A stretch of 64,000 bases of DNA, from assembly GCF_037975245.1 (NCBI RefSeq), contig NC_092571.1:27852564-27916563 (forward strand), in the 5' to 3' direction. Each line of letters opens with the position of its first letter. Position 1 is the stretch's first letter. Source of the DNA: Apostichopus japonicus (taxonomy: Eukaryota; Echinodermata; Holothuroidea; Aspidochirotida; Stichopodidae). A program made the position numbers and the translations under genes. Positions 13,601 to 26,500 of the stretch are shown here, in pieces. Below the pieces are notes generated by a model. That model was not told the origin of the DNA, did not search any database, and worked only from the letters and a program-made list of their open reading frames with translations.

Positions 13601-14752
13601 ATCATCGCAAACCTCCCTTTTGCCAAATGGCGCCAAGTGTTGTGTGCACTGAAGTACATGTAGGCCTATACTGTCAGTCTTGAAAACAGCTATTTCCCGC
13701 CATTTGATCACAGCAATAATTACGCTATCTCGCAAGCTCAGTTGACTATAGTTCATGGAAATAAAATAACTCACCCTCCTGTTTATTTGATTTATCTATA
13801 TTTACTAAATACTCTCTAATTATATCTAGCAAATATTACGAATCCGTTCTGCTTTTAAGCTTAAAATATTTAGGACTGGTCCCATGCAACTTGAAGCAAA
13901 CACTTTTTTTTCCTTTTCTGGTTTCTATTTAATTTTCGACTATTCTATGTTTTATTTCAGATGTTCACACTGTTGAATCCTTACAACAAAGAAGAACTGA
14001 TGCAGTCCGACATATTGGACAATTTAGAAACAGTTATTACAAAGTTTGAAAAGAAAATGAAAGAATCTATATCACAAGGTAAAACTGGGAAAGGGTAAAG
14101 AGGGTGGTTGAGGTGGGTCAATTATTCCCCCCCTATAGCTCCCCTCATTCCCATGCAGACTTATATGGCAGTAACATATTTACAAACGTTTTGCCAAAAC
14201 CAAAATATTACCAAATACGAGTCTTGTGCCCTTTAGTTTTACATTGAACTTGTCCCCACCCCACCCCCTCCCTTCCCTCTCCACCTCCAACTAAGCATTC
14301 TTAGCTACGGACCTGTATTGTTAGATAAATTAACAAGTCATGTTTTCCTGTACTTTATATTTCTCTCAATGGGGGCAGGTGGGGTGGGAGTGGATATGGT
14401 ACCACCATATTGTGACATATGCAATGCTAGGGAAGTGCATTTCTAGTTTGAGTAAGCAGGGCTGCCTTGTCCTACGTTTTTTGTTCAGTTGGATGTTCCT
14501 TTAGTTGGTAAAATTTGCATTCAAATATTTTAAACATTTTTGGTTCATGGCTAATAGGTAATGACTTGATATTCATCATTTTGTTATTCTGTAACAGAAC
14601 AAGAGTGGCAGGAAGCCCTGAAGGAGGGTCCGTTACCATGGCAATCTAAGGATATAACAGATGAACCAAAAACCAAGGATTTGCCGATCACTAATCAAAA
14701 TGAGGATAGTCACGTGATAGTGAACGACCAATCAGACCACGATGAACTCTAA
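7605..14752 (+). CDS. ER-resident JmjC (cupin_8) oxygenase-like protein ending in HDEL
   Basis: Eight exons join with no frame break: 7605-8376, 9246-9444, 10551-10623, 12198-12275, 12736-12896, 13340-13457, 13961-14078 and 14598-14752 (1674 nt, 557 residues). I chose Met 7605 because a signal peptide begins there (MEISFCQSFVQVVCILVHLL, likely cut after SSQA); an in-frame Met at 7542 would add 21 polar residues. The JmjC triad is H180, D182 (LLHRDAD) and H261 (YWHQV across the exon 1-2 junction). NGT and NMS sequons are present. Exon 5 carries an EF-hand-like loop, DQSNSGEVSCDV, lacking the final acidic residue. The C-terminus is HDEL, the KDEL-receptor retrieval signal, so an ER-luminal protein is predicted. 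Family knowledge supports Fe(II)/2-oxoglutarate hydroxylation; the substrate is unknown. The exon 3 donor (GTAACG) is weak and is the least certain boundary. Confidence 0.9.
9889..10180. repeat. 36-bp tandem repeat, eight copies
   Basis: Eight head-to-tail copies of a 36-base AT-rich unit beginning AATAGCTCATTAATGATA. Copies differ by few substitutions, and the sixth has a 5-base CGGTA insertion. It lies in intron 2 of the HDEL JmjC gene. Confidence 0.9.
11393..11678. mobile_element. hAT-like MITE, CAGGCGCGTAGCC family, copy A
   Basis: 286 bp with ends CAGGCGTGTAGCC and, on the right, GGCTACGCGCCTA. The same 8-mer CATGATAC flanks it at 11385-11392 and 11679-11686. It shares its internal sequence, including the TTGGCGC / AAGCGTAGCGCC module, with 50074-50386. 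It lies in intron 3 of the HDEL JmjC gene and is non-coding. Confidence 0.8.
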
Positions 14753-17514
14753 CCTTTATTAATTACAAAAGTCATTTCGTGACTGAGAACCAATTGCTCC
14801 TTGATATACATCATATCCATTCCCGCATCTCGACGTCTTCCGCAGATATTTTAGGTTGATTGGTATCCGCCATTTTACTCTTGCCCAAAAGAAAGGCTGT
14901 CCAGCACAGAAAGTACATAATGAAGTGTATTAATTCCAGTTGATCCGTTCGGCCTACAACACTTTCACCGAGCTAAAAAATACTTGCCAAATAATTTCAA
15001 ACGTCCTTTCTTAAAGGTTCTGACTTATTGCCAAGCCTAAGAGAGTGTTAAAATAAAAGTTTAATATTTCAATGACTATCTAACAGATTTAGGGGTACTA
15101 CTAATGGTCTAAAATCCATGTTTCTTCCATGTGTCGTGTTCAACGTTGGAAGTAATGTTATGAAACTTAGATTGTATATAACCTGTGATAATTTTATTCC
15201 AAACGGTTCTTTCATTTTCACGTATGAGTTGGGGCTTTTCTGGTTACTCTAAGTCATTTATAGTCTTGCTGGTGAAGCTTGCTTTCTTCTAGCCAGTTTC
15301 CATATTAAGGCATGTCTATGGGGGGGGGGGGGGTAGGCTAGCGAACTCTCCATTGTTGTTTGGAACCAATCATCAATGATAGTCATATTGCCACATATAA
15401 CCAGAGTACGTACGGTACACGTTTGAACCAATTTAGGCTCATATAAAGTAGAAACACACAAAACGTTTTGAAATTAGTCTCGTTCTTCAGCCGTTTTGTG
15501 TAAACTGTATACTTACTACTAATCAATTTGAATTATAGAGTTTTATAAGATGAGTGAGTAATCCGAAATATATTGAATTCTTGCAGGTAGGGCGCATCCA
15601 GGACTTTATAGCGTGGTGTGGCCTGTCCCTGTGCAACCTGATAATACAAATAGTCTTGGTCTTCTTTTGTTTCACAATAACTGCACTTGACAATAAAACA
15701 TAACAGAACACAATTGATCCATTTTACCATTATTTATTGTCTCCAGATAGAGAAGTGAAAAAAAAACTTTTCTCGCTCTAAATCATCTTTAAATTTTCAT
15801 TTTTGAAATGCAAAAAAATATTGAAGTAAAGTTATATTTGTTTATGATTCAAAAGCACCTAACACCAACTACTCTATGTTAACTTTAGTGCCATTGTCCC
15901 TGGCAGTTTTTCCATTTAATTCATAGATTGAACATTCTCCATTATGCAACAAAAGCACCTACATACTACCTAGTATACCTAGCGCACTACAAAATCCCTC
16001 TTATGGCATTTTAGGTCTTCTGTACAATGTCTTGTCCGATCATTTTGTTAATACAGAATGCTCGTACTATATTCTTAAAATTAATCACCAAAATAATGAA
16101 TATTCTCATAAAGTAGGTCATCCTTTCTCCATTGCAAATAAGTTTAGGTCCTGATTTTAATGATTCAAAGATATTGTTTTTTCGAATTCATTTCATTATC
16201 CTGCATTTGACACAGCTTTCTTGTAATATTTTATGATTCATTTTTAAAAAGGTTCAATATCTTGATTATAACTCTAAATCATTGAGAAAACAAAAAGCAC
16301 AAACAGTGAACCCATATTTCTATTAACTGTGCATCTTCTTACAGATATGTTTTAATCCATTAAAGAATTTTCAAAAACTAAAGACAAACCAGAGATGTAA
16401 AAGGAATTGTATCCCTCCTATTCAACATGTAAAATAATATTTAAAAAAATGCATAAAACTTGCATCGCTAACATTCTACTCTCTCCCCTGTTTCTTCTTC
16501 ACCATCTTTTAAAATGTTAACAGCACTACAAACTTTGTCCTAAATTTAACGAGGTAAAAATGGTTAACATTTTCGAAAAGTTCTTTTCAATGGTTCTAGT
16601 AGACTCCAATTTTCTAGCATATTTGTGAAAAATGCTCAAGACCTGTTCATGGAAACCATTGATTAACAAAGCAAGGATACTTCAGTCTGGTAGTCTATAT
16701 GGTGGGTGAGGGGGGGGGGTGGGTTATGGAAGGGTCTTATGCCTAGACCTACATGTTATTATGTTACAGAGAATTTTCAATCCATTTCACGATTTCTTGT
16801 GTTTGGTCTTTGATAGTACTGTATAGAAGTCACTATTGTTACTTCTCATTTCTTATAAAACCTTATGACATAAATTAAAAGGGATTTTCATTTTTCAAAG
16901 ACGGCACTACGTGAAGACAAATCAAAGAACGATACGAATATCAGAGTTGAGTTGCAGCTTAAAACTAAGATGTTAAAATGTAATTATTCAGTTTTTTTCC
17001 ATGATGTTTCACATGACATGATGTTTATTCATGATATTAAGAATTTTGCTGTCTTGCCATAAAAACAGACTTCCTGGCATACAATTTTTGGTTACGGAAG
17101 TTTGAATTAAAACCTTCTTTTTCTTGCACTAGATTAGATTGCTTTTGGAATGAGATCAAACCAGTAAAATTTATTTGGGGAACAGGTACCTGTTTTAGCC
17201 AAATTTCCGTTGGACGGGGATGACTTTGATCACAAGAACTACTTTGGAAATGGGACAAGAATAGTGACAGAAAGGTGATGCCTGAGAGCTTCTTCTAGAA
17301 ATATCTTGAAAGACAAGGAAAATATTCATTGCGCCCATGTTCAATCCGTCAACACACCAACCCTAAGACCTAGTACTAAAACAAAACAAAACGCACTAAA
17401 CTTGTACAGAAGATATGTATCAAATACACAGTTGGGAACGCACAAAGTTACATAGATATATGAATGCTATGAATTGTAAAAAAAAAATATTTGATCCTAT
17501 GAGTTGACCAGTAA
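14753..17514. other. Tail-to-tail spacer between HDEL JmjC gene and PGD
   Basis: Contains the 3' UTRs of both genes. A poly-A signal AATAAA for the JmjC gene is at 15052-15057. On the minus strand, AATAAA at 17175-17170 and 17029-17024 could serve PGD. A poly-G run lies near 15320. I see no further gene; a 65-codon minus-strand frame at 15730-15533 starts with a hydrophobic stretch but has no other support. Confidence 0.55.
15052..15057 (+). terminator. Polyadenylation signal of HDEL JmjC gene
   Basis: AATAAA about 300 bases after the stop codon at 14752, the first canonical hexamer I see on the plus strand downstream of it. Confidence 0.5.
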
Positions 17515-20500
17515 CTAGGCGTTGTATGTGGATGAAGAGACGTTGCCACCGTGACCGGTCCAGTTGGTGTGCTGGAATTTACCGGGTGTCGAGAGCAGTT
17601 CGTAAGTATGAGCGCCAAAGTAGTCCCTCTGAGCCTAAGGTGGAAGGTAAAAGAGAGGGGGTTAACTTAAAGGGATACTCTGGTGGCTGAGTGTTTAATG
17701 CTTTAATAAATGTTCAACATTGTGGGGAAATTTTAAGGTCAAAATTCCATTCCTCGCAGCACTTTGTATGGCAAAGATATCATATTTGTCAAATTTTGTT
17801 GATAATTTTTGAGAATGCATCTGGCTACAAAAGGGTGGGTGAATGACGTCATGACAACATGTCACACTGACATCCGTTATGCACAGATGGAAATAGCATA
17901 TCTTACAAAAACACTGGCATTTGATGAAATTCATAATGTGCAGTGGACATTGACAGTTAACAGGGATGAGCCTGGGGTAAAAAAAATCTCGGAACTGCAA
18001 AAATTGCGGTATAGGCTCCAGTTTGCGTATGCTACAGTGTATTAGGATAATAGTTTTTGTCACCGAGGTAGAAAAGAAATCACGGATATTCCGCGAGTTC
18101 GCGGAAAATGCTCATGCCTGAGTTAAGCAAAAGTTCCAAGTGCATCACATTTTAAGGATACATCCACCAGATGGGAAATATAAAAGGGATTTAGGTGAAA
18201 AGTTTCAATACGATGATGACTTAACAGGCCACCCCACTGTGAATAATCCACTTCATGGACGTACTACTAAAGGAAACTTCTAGTCCTCAAAGTAGGTTAC
18301 ATACAATCGACCCTACCTCGTTGATGGGGTCAGGAACAAGATCATTGAGATGTGTTTTAATAGTTTTCAATAATTTATTAGTGAGTGGTCAGAGTAAGAT
18401 TAACTTTACATTTTCTGGGATCAGGAGAATTTTAAGGTCTGCAGAGGAAACTACATCAAGAGATTAACTTCAAGGTAAGACTGAAATTTGTAGATAGCGA
18501 GGAGAATAATCCAGCTCTAGAGATCAATTCTGTTAACCCTAGCCTGTTTGGGGAAGCAAATTTAACTTTTCACTGTTAACCCCTTAATAGCTATTTTGGA
18601 CCTGTAATAGCAGAAAATAATTTTCAAGATAACTTTCGAAGCTGATACATTTTGTACAGAGCTTGAACCAGAAGCAAAAGCAACAATTAAATCTTTTTCG
18701 TTTCAAATGTTGAATGCATCATACTATGACTACTCAGAAATGATTGGTACCTGTCAAAACTGCACAATCTCTTTTAAGGGTCAAGTTGGAACCCTTTCCA
18801 ATCCAACGTTTACACAATACAGTTGAAAACTAAATACATTCTCTTGCTCTTTCCAACTCTGAAATCACACCTTCTTGCTTCAAGTTTGGGTACAATATTC
18901 TGAGAACCTCAATTATTCATAGCTAACATCCAAACAAAAGCATGACTGAATTGAACACAAATGGATCTAAGGTGCTTAGATTTTTTCTCCCTCTTTTTGG
19001 CAGCCACCAAATAATTTTCATCTCGAGTAGTGAGGAGATGAATGCATTTTTTTACCCCACCAAAAATTGCGAATTCCATCTATCTATTATAGCATCTGAA
19101 TAAGAAAAAAAAACAAGTTTTGATGCTGTACAGCTTGCAGAACAATGCATAGTATGGTATGGATCAACTCATGCATAATTGTGTTGGATCAAACAATCTT
19201 ACTTATAGATCAGAAAAATATCTTCAATTTTTTTATTTTTTTTTGAAAGATAATATTAATCTTAATTGTATATATCAATACCTGCAAAAGGTTGGCTGGT
19301 AGGGTTTCGGAGCGGTACCCATCATAGAAAGCCAGGGCGGTGCTAAATGCTGGGGTAGGTACACCCAAAGCAACGGCAGTGGCTACCACATTACGCCAAG
19401 ATGCCTTCAAAAAAGGGAAGAAAAATACAGAATTATGGACCCTTACAAACTAAAGTACACGCTCTTGTGAAGGACATGTTACTATCCACCAGAAAAAAAG
19501 TCTACTTGGGTACTAAAAGAATTAAATTCTTGTACGGTCAACTGAAATCTACAACAAGACTTCGATTTGGGGTTCTTTTCTGGAGCGGTCATGATCTCTT
19601 ATTGATATTTTCATTTGTTTTCGACTTCTCTTCTAAGGGAACTCCCAAATGCCTCGTCTTTCGTGACTCGAGAAACAGATACTGAAGGCCAACTTGATAG
19701 ATAGACGAGGATCAATAACATGAATGAAATGATGTGCAGACAGATAAAATCTGGATCTAACTATCCTTGGGGCCCTTGGGGTATAAAGTCATCACACTAA
19801 AATAGGGCTAAGGTACAACACTTTCTCCTTTTTCTTGAGGAGAATTTTTTTCTTTTTTTTCTGACAATGTGCATATAGGTAACAGACAAAGGTGTTATCA
19901 AATACCATTATGCTACATATGCTGTGCTAATAAAACTGTTGTACTGTAGATATGAAAGATATGAATTTTCACTCAACGAACTTGAAAGAAACCTTTAGGG
20001 CAGGCAAATGTTTCCATACCTGTTCCATTTTTTCTTCTTCAAAATAACTAAATTAAAATTAAAAGTGGTATTAGAATGTAGTCTGCATACCTTTCAACAG
20101 TCTGCAAACACATCAAGCACAAAGAAAATAGAAATCAATGGTATTCTTACCTGACAATCATGGATTGCTTTCAAGAAGAAATCATCCAACAACAGGTTAA
20201 CCAAATTTGGGTTTTTGTCAAAAGCTTCTTTGATGTTTCCAAGGAAACGGCTATAATTACAAAAAGAAAAACAAACAATATCAAATACGGACACAACCTT
20301 GGCTGTTTTCATTCTTAATCCACCACCGATATAGGGTTTTTCGTATCGGAACTAGAGGAGGACCAGTTGTCGTGGCCTGGTGGAAGTGGTCGAAATTAAG
20401 GGGGACCCCTTCCGTTTGTGGGGAAAATGATTGTGTAAGGTACCTAATAAAAACAAATGATTGAAGGATATAGCCTTGTAGAATCAGAATAGTTAGAAGT

Positions 20501-23500
20501 GTTAGCATTGACATTTTGCCTTGCTGTGGTTCATCAATGGAGTAGCTATAAGGCAAAATCACTGCAGAGACTTTGTCAGAATTATTTTTAAAATTCGGAC
20601 ATGACTTACTTCCCCCTGGGTGCTCAAGTAAGATACACAAGAAGGGGACACGTGCCAATAAAGTTGTCTCTGAGATAAAGCCTGCATAATAATTGCCTGT
20701 TAATTATAAAATACCATAATCCTATGTGCACTGACAATAACCAATGGTGTGATGACGTTACCATAGTTACATGCTAATTAAGCAACAGCCAGCCACCTGT
20801 CAGTAGATTTCCTATGCTGGAAATGAAACTTTATGAATATTCACACTCTACAACCATAGCAAGTAAGAAACCACACTTAGGTTCAGTAAATAACAAGTTT
20901 AGGCACCTCTTGGAAGATATTAAACACTATGTTTTTCTTGACATTTGTGATGCATTGGGGTTGACCTAATATGGTGCCTGATAAGACTCAAGTCGTCAAG
21001 TCACTTTATATAAATAGTCATATATAGTCATATATCCAAACTGAAAGGTAAGAAAGTACAACATGGACTGATAGTGGTGTGTTCTTGAATGGCAATACAA
21101 CATATCAGAATTAAATTATGTGTCTAAAGTGACCCTTCAACGACGACAGCCTTTACTGCCCAAAGTGACCCTTCAACGACGACAGCCTTTACCGCCGAAA
21201 GTGACCCTTCAACGTTGACAACCTTTCCTGCCCAAAGTGACCCTTCAACAACAACCTTTACCACTAAAAATGACCCCTTGAAATCCCCTCTCCTGTACCG
21301 AGTGAGATTCAAAACAGACACTGCCTTAAGTGACCCTTTGATTACGACGGCCTTTACCGCCCAAAGTGACCCTTTGATTACGACGGCCTTTACCGCCCAA
21401 AGTGACCCTTCAAACCCAATCTCCTGTACAGGGTGAGATGCAACACAGAGGGCCTTTATTGCCCAAAGTGACCCTTCAAACCCCATCTCCTGTACATGAT
21501 GAGATGCAACACAGGCGGCCTTTACCTTCTGATGATACAGCCTCCTCGCCACATGAGAGCAATTCCACCATAATTCAAGTTCCAGTTAAACTCTTTGGCA
21601 GCCTCTCTCATCAACATGAACCCCTGAGCGTAGGAAACGATCTTCGAAGCATACAGAGCCTGCAGATTGTAGTAACATAAAAAATGATGAGTTTCATCAA
21701 TGAGGAAAATATCTGACGAAAGAATTTATAGATGTAGAAAGGATTTATAGATGTAAACAGGGATTTCTAGATGTAGACAGGATTTCTAGATGTAGACAGG
21801 ATTTATTTGTTTGTGAATTACATCTTACATACAGTTGTAACTACTTTTTACATCGGCGTAGTTATTCGGAATGATTCAGTGTGCCCTGCCCAAATTTTTC
21901 ATCAGATCCGACATTGAATCGAATATTAGAACATAGGCCCATGGTATACTTAAATCATTCCTACCAATCCCCTTGTCTTAAACTAAAAGTGGTTGTCCAC
22001 TTTAAAAGGTTAAGCTAATAAAGCCATTATGCCTTGATCAATAACAAAGAATGTCATAGTTGGAGGTTTCCAAATATGATACCAAACAAGAGCATCAATG
22101 ATGCAGTATCTCAATACTGGAAGTTTTAATTTTGATTCCTAATTTCAAATCTTTGCTCTGTCTCTACAATTATCAATATCAATCATGGTACAACAAATAC
22201 ATAACTTGCATTTTTGCTACTTTGCCACGAATAGTCTCTGCAGGTTACACTTTATCCTGCTAGTCTTGCCTTTAGCGCTCATTGCCTGTTAGTCGAAAGA
22301 ACGACATTGCAAGGTTTAGTAATGTCATAGAATACCTAAGAACTTGTTTTTTATGTGGTATCCTTCATCTTAGGTCAGTCTCTGTTGGACTTTTTGGTCA
22401 TATAGTTTGACGTCAATGACAACAGCCAAATTAGAAGAGGCGAACAACTCGACCATATTCTTGATGCCTGCCTTGAGAGCTAGGCCTATTGACCTATGTA
22501 TGTTACTGTAGTGGTGACTACCATCAAAACTGTGTCCATTTCTAGATATCAAAACAACCCACGTTTTTCCATCTCAATTTTTGGACATGAAGATTTCATG
22601 GATTTATGACTTGGAAAAAAATAATGTAAAAGAAGATTACAAGTTTTTATATGCAAGTGATGGGTGGCCTCCTCTTCCCCTAATAGCCACCTCAGTTCCT
22701 CTCAATTTTGTTATTTTATTTTAATTCTTTGTACATTTGATGTCAAACATTACAGGTTCAAAAGAAAGCTAAACATACTTCATATAACCTTATACATCTT
22801 ATATCCTTATAAATAAAACATAACCTTATACAATTTTTATAGTCTTATAAAAGTTGTGATGCTATGGCCGGCTCCTCTTTTATACGTACCCATCAAACAA
22901 ACTTACCCTGGTCCTTCCTAGGAAAAGCTGTCTGAACACCAGTACAATGCTAATGTGGCTATCACTGAAAGCCTAATAGGCCTAGGCTTATATATATATA
23001 TTTTTTAAATGCACTAGGCCTACAGTAAGTAGCCTTCAGAAATACAAGAATGTGTATACGTAATTATACAAAATACATGAAGGGCAATCAAACAAACTTA
23101 TCATGGCCCTTGCTCTGAAAAGCTACCTGAACACCAGTACTATCCTTAAATGGAATTCAGCAGTACAGAATGTAATTAGCATGCAATACACTAACACCTC
23201 GCGTACCTAACTACACTACAGAAATTGGTCGCGAGCGTAGCCATTTTCGTGTAGCTGTTATGAGTCATAGCCAATCTGCTACAAAACAGACTTGGGGGCG
23301 GGGCTTAATCATCAAAAACGGACCTTTTTACTAATAGTAGGGGCGGCAGCTCAGTGTTGTTTTAAGAAAGAAAAATCATTTAACCATCAAATAAAGCAAA
23401 TAAAAGCCATAAAATGTCATATACAGGTAGTAAAATTCTTATTAATACCTACCTGTAAACAACAAATGAAAGTTTAAAATGTTAATAAAATATATAATAC

Positions 23501-26500
23501 ATAGGACCCTATCTTAGACGATACCACTGTTGAAAGACAGTTCTATTCTATTCTCTTTCATAAAACATAAGTTTTGGAGCGTGTGCAAAACAGGTCTGAC
23601 AAAGTGTGTTTTCTGTCCAAATTGGCCCGATTTGGACATAAATCGGTGAAAAAGTCACAGAATGAGATACAATTCTGGAATAAAAAATAGTAACTTTTGT
23701 TGGTCTATATGATATATTCTTGCTCTGGAAATTCCAGAGAAAAAGAACTTTGTTTGAAGACGCTGAAAAATTTTTAAGAGAAGAGAGAGTCCCACTTACT
23801 GTTACAATATCTCTATACATGTAATGTATTGAGATAAAAATCTTTCCACACTCTCATGGCTCTGTCATGTTAAGAAATGGTGCACGGTGGAACAGGGAAA
23901 CAGTAAATGCAGTTTAAGAATGTTGTACATCCCCATACTCTTTCCCTACCCTCCCCACCACAGCTTTGCAGTCACACTTGTGGTTTGTACTAATTTTCAT
24001 CTGCCTTAACTAGCCATTACCCCTTCCCTCTTTACACTCCCCCACCTCAGCCCCCCCCCCCGCCACCACTTTCTCATCTTTCTTACCTGGCGGATATCCT
24101 CCACGAATGCTTCCTTGTTGCCCTCGAATGGAGCGGTTGGTCCGTGGAGTTTCTTACTGGCAGCCACTCGCTCGTCCTTGAGCGATGAAAGACATCTGGA
24201 AAATACAGCCTCACCTGAAACGTGAGACAAACTTATTTATCAGCTTGGTCTAGACAACACAGCCTCACCTGTTTTCATTTTTTCAAAGTTTCATCAAGAG
24301 AATGGATAAACCATCTGTAGCAGCACCTAGTGTTTGCATTAACAATGTACATAGCCATTCAGTATCATAACTGAAAGTGTAACAGCAGGGATTGTAACCT
24401 TTCATGTATGGAAAAGAAACCCTAGTAATGCCTTCATCTATGAATGTAACAGGTAGCTGGCCACAGTAAAGAAAGAGAGTGCAACATGTAACCATGAGTG
24501 TGGCATGGTGGATATGCTTAGAACATGGATAGTTACAAATAACATATGAATGTCAAATACATTCCATACTCTAGGGCAGATATAGCAGTCAACTTAATAC
24601 CAAGAATACATAGTTATTGCTTACAACAGTAACACCACTTACTCCAGCGTGGATACCTTCATAGGAGTGGAGGATAGGTTCCCTTCTCCAGGGTGGACAC
24701 CAATAACAAAGTAGTTATTACTTATCTTTGAGCATACCAGGCATATATCATACACCGGAATAACTTACGTACCTATGAGTGTAACCGGCATTCCATACTC
24801 CAGGGCAGATATAGCAGTCCATTTACCAGTTCCCTTCTGTTGAATTAACAAAAACACAGAATGTGATTTCTAAATAGCATCCTACCAGATTCGATCAAAC
24901 TACATCTTGTTTGGTTCGAATTGTGATAGTATTGTCCTCCCCCCCCCAAAATTCAAATGGAATGGCTTCATCGGTTCAAACGGTTGAACCAAAAAACAAA
25001 CAAAAAGTATATGAAGGATGAGGATTTCACCTGCCACATGTAGTTTTCTTGACAATATCATGTACAGTTTACAACTACATTATAATATCTACATTCCCTA
25101 CCCCTTCCCTTTATCCCTTCTTTGTCCCTCCACTGTTTATCTCCTACCTCTCCTCTTACCCTGTTGGTTACTTTCTTTCTTCTCTCCATCCTGTGTCTAC
25201 TAATCCCCTTACATCTATCTCTTTGTGTTCACCATGCTCATTAACCTGTCTGTATTCTGTGTGTGTTTTTGTCCCTTCTGTTACTGTAACTTGTCATTTA
25301 GCCTTTGAAGAAGATCCTGCTAGGATCGAAACGTCAGGCCAACTTACTTTTACACATTCTCCTACATAGGCTCTCTAGTGGATAAGCAGTTTCCTAACAG
25401 TTTTATTTTTATTTCGTTTGCATTCTAACCTGACGGTGCAATTCTCCATTGCCTCTCTTCACCCAGGTGCATAAATGGGGACACACCAGGCATCTTGCAC
25501 ATAAAGTTAAGTGTGCTTGTTTGTGGCTGCACCCTTTGGGAAGGCCTCTAGGGGCATATATGCATGTGGCCCTGGGAGGAACTTATTTCAATTGTGCACA
25601 CTTCTGTGTGTGTGGGTGTAACCAGTTACTTAAGACCAAGGCATGTGATCAGGTCTTGGACATGATACAAAAGACTATAAACCTTCTTCTCCACCAACGT
25701 TTTTTATTTTTGTCATTTTTTGTGCTATATAACCAATTTGACCTGTAAATCCAAAAACACTTTGAAACACTTGAAGGAAAATAGCTGAAAGTCTATCAAA
25801 ATGGCTACCAAGGCTTCACTTCATTATTTGCTGTGGAAACATTTATTTGTCAAAGTAAATCTTGATATAATAATGGGATTTTAGTATCATAAACTATCCA
25901 AACATTTCTTCACAATCAAACCCCCCCCCCCCCCCCAAAGATGCTTTAATCAACGACAAATCAGATTTATAAAGCAGTTGATAAAAAATAGAAGTCTTGA
26001 AGCCCCTCACCTGGCCAGCAGAATCCTTGATTTTATCCACGAGATGTTTGCCGTCTGTGTCCTTGAATGCAAGGATATCTGTGGTGATCTCGATCAAGAA
26101 TGAATCCAATTCAGTCTTATTCCACTGACCAAACACCTCAAAAATAAAGAAATAAAAATCTTAATATTATACTTAAAAGCGACCAGATTGATATTTCCTT
26201 AGAACTTTCAGAACAGGTTTACACAATGCAAGCCTTTTTTTGATTGTTTAGGGTTCCATCCAGCCATAACACAAAAGTTTCAAAGTTGGCTCTATCGGTA
26301 TTGTATTATATGCTTGGCTTGGATTGTGTTGGGTGTGCTAAAAGGTAGAAACACACAAATCTCATACTTTCATCAAAAGTGTCAAATCAGCACATTTTCA
26401 GCACAAGTCATTTTATCTGTGAAGTTGGTTCCAAACACACATACGTACATATATGTCATTGATGTTACACTTTTTGCAGCAAATGTAAACATTGCCAAAT

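Noticed and set aside
15533..15730. 65-codon minus-strand frame starting MVKWINCVLLCFIVKCSYC, like a signal peptide
   Set aside because: Short, in AT-rich DNA, with no convincing splice donor, no partner exon and no recognisable family.
20281..20658. 125-codon minus-strand frame in PGD intron 12
   Set aside because: No similarity to a known family; PGD exons run on either side and it cannot join them in phase.
21124..21552. 142-codon minus-strand frame overlapping PGD exon 12
   Set aside because: Composed of minisatellite units ([11 protein letters not shown] repeats) and in a different frame from the PGD exon.
24543..24602. Live mutually exclusive exon of PGD
   Set aside because: The phase-compatible GT is kept, but the acceptor and the conserved KGTG residues are gone, so it is treated as a fossil.
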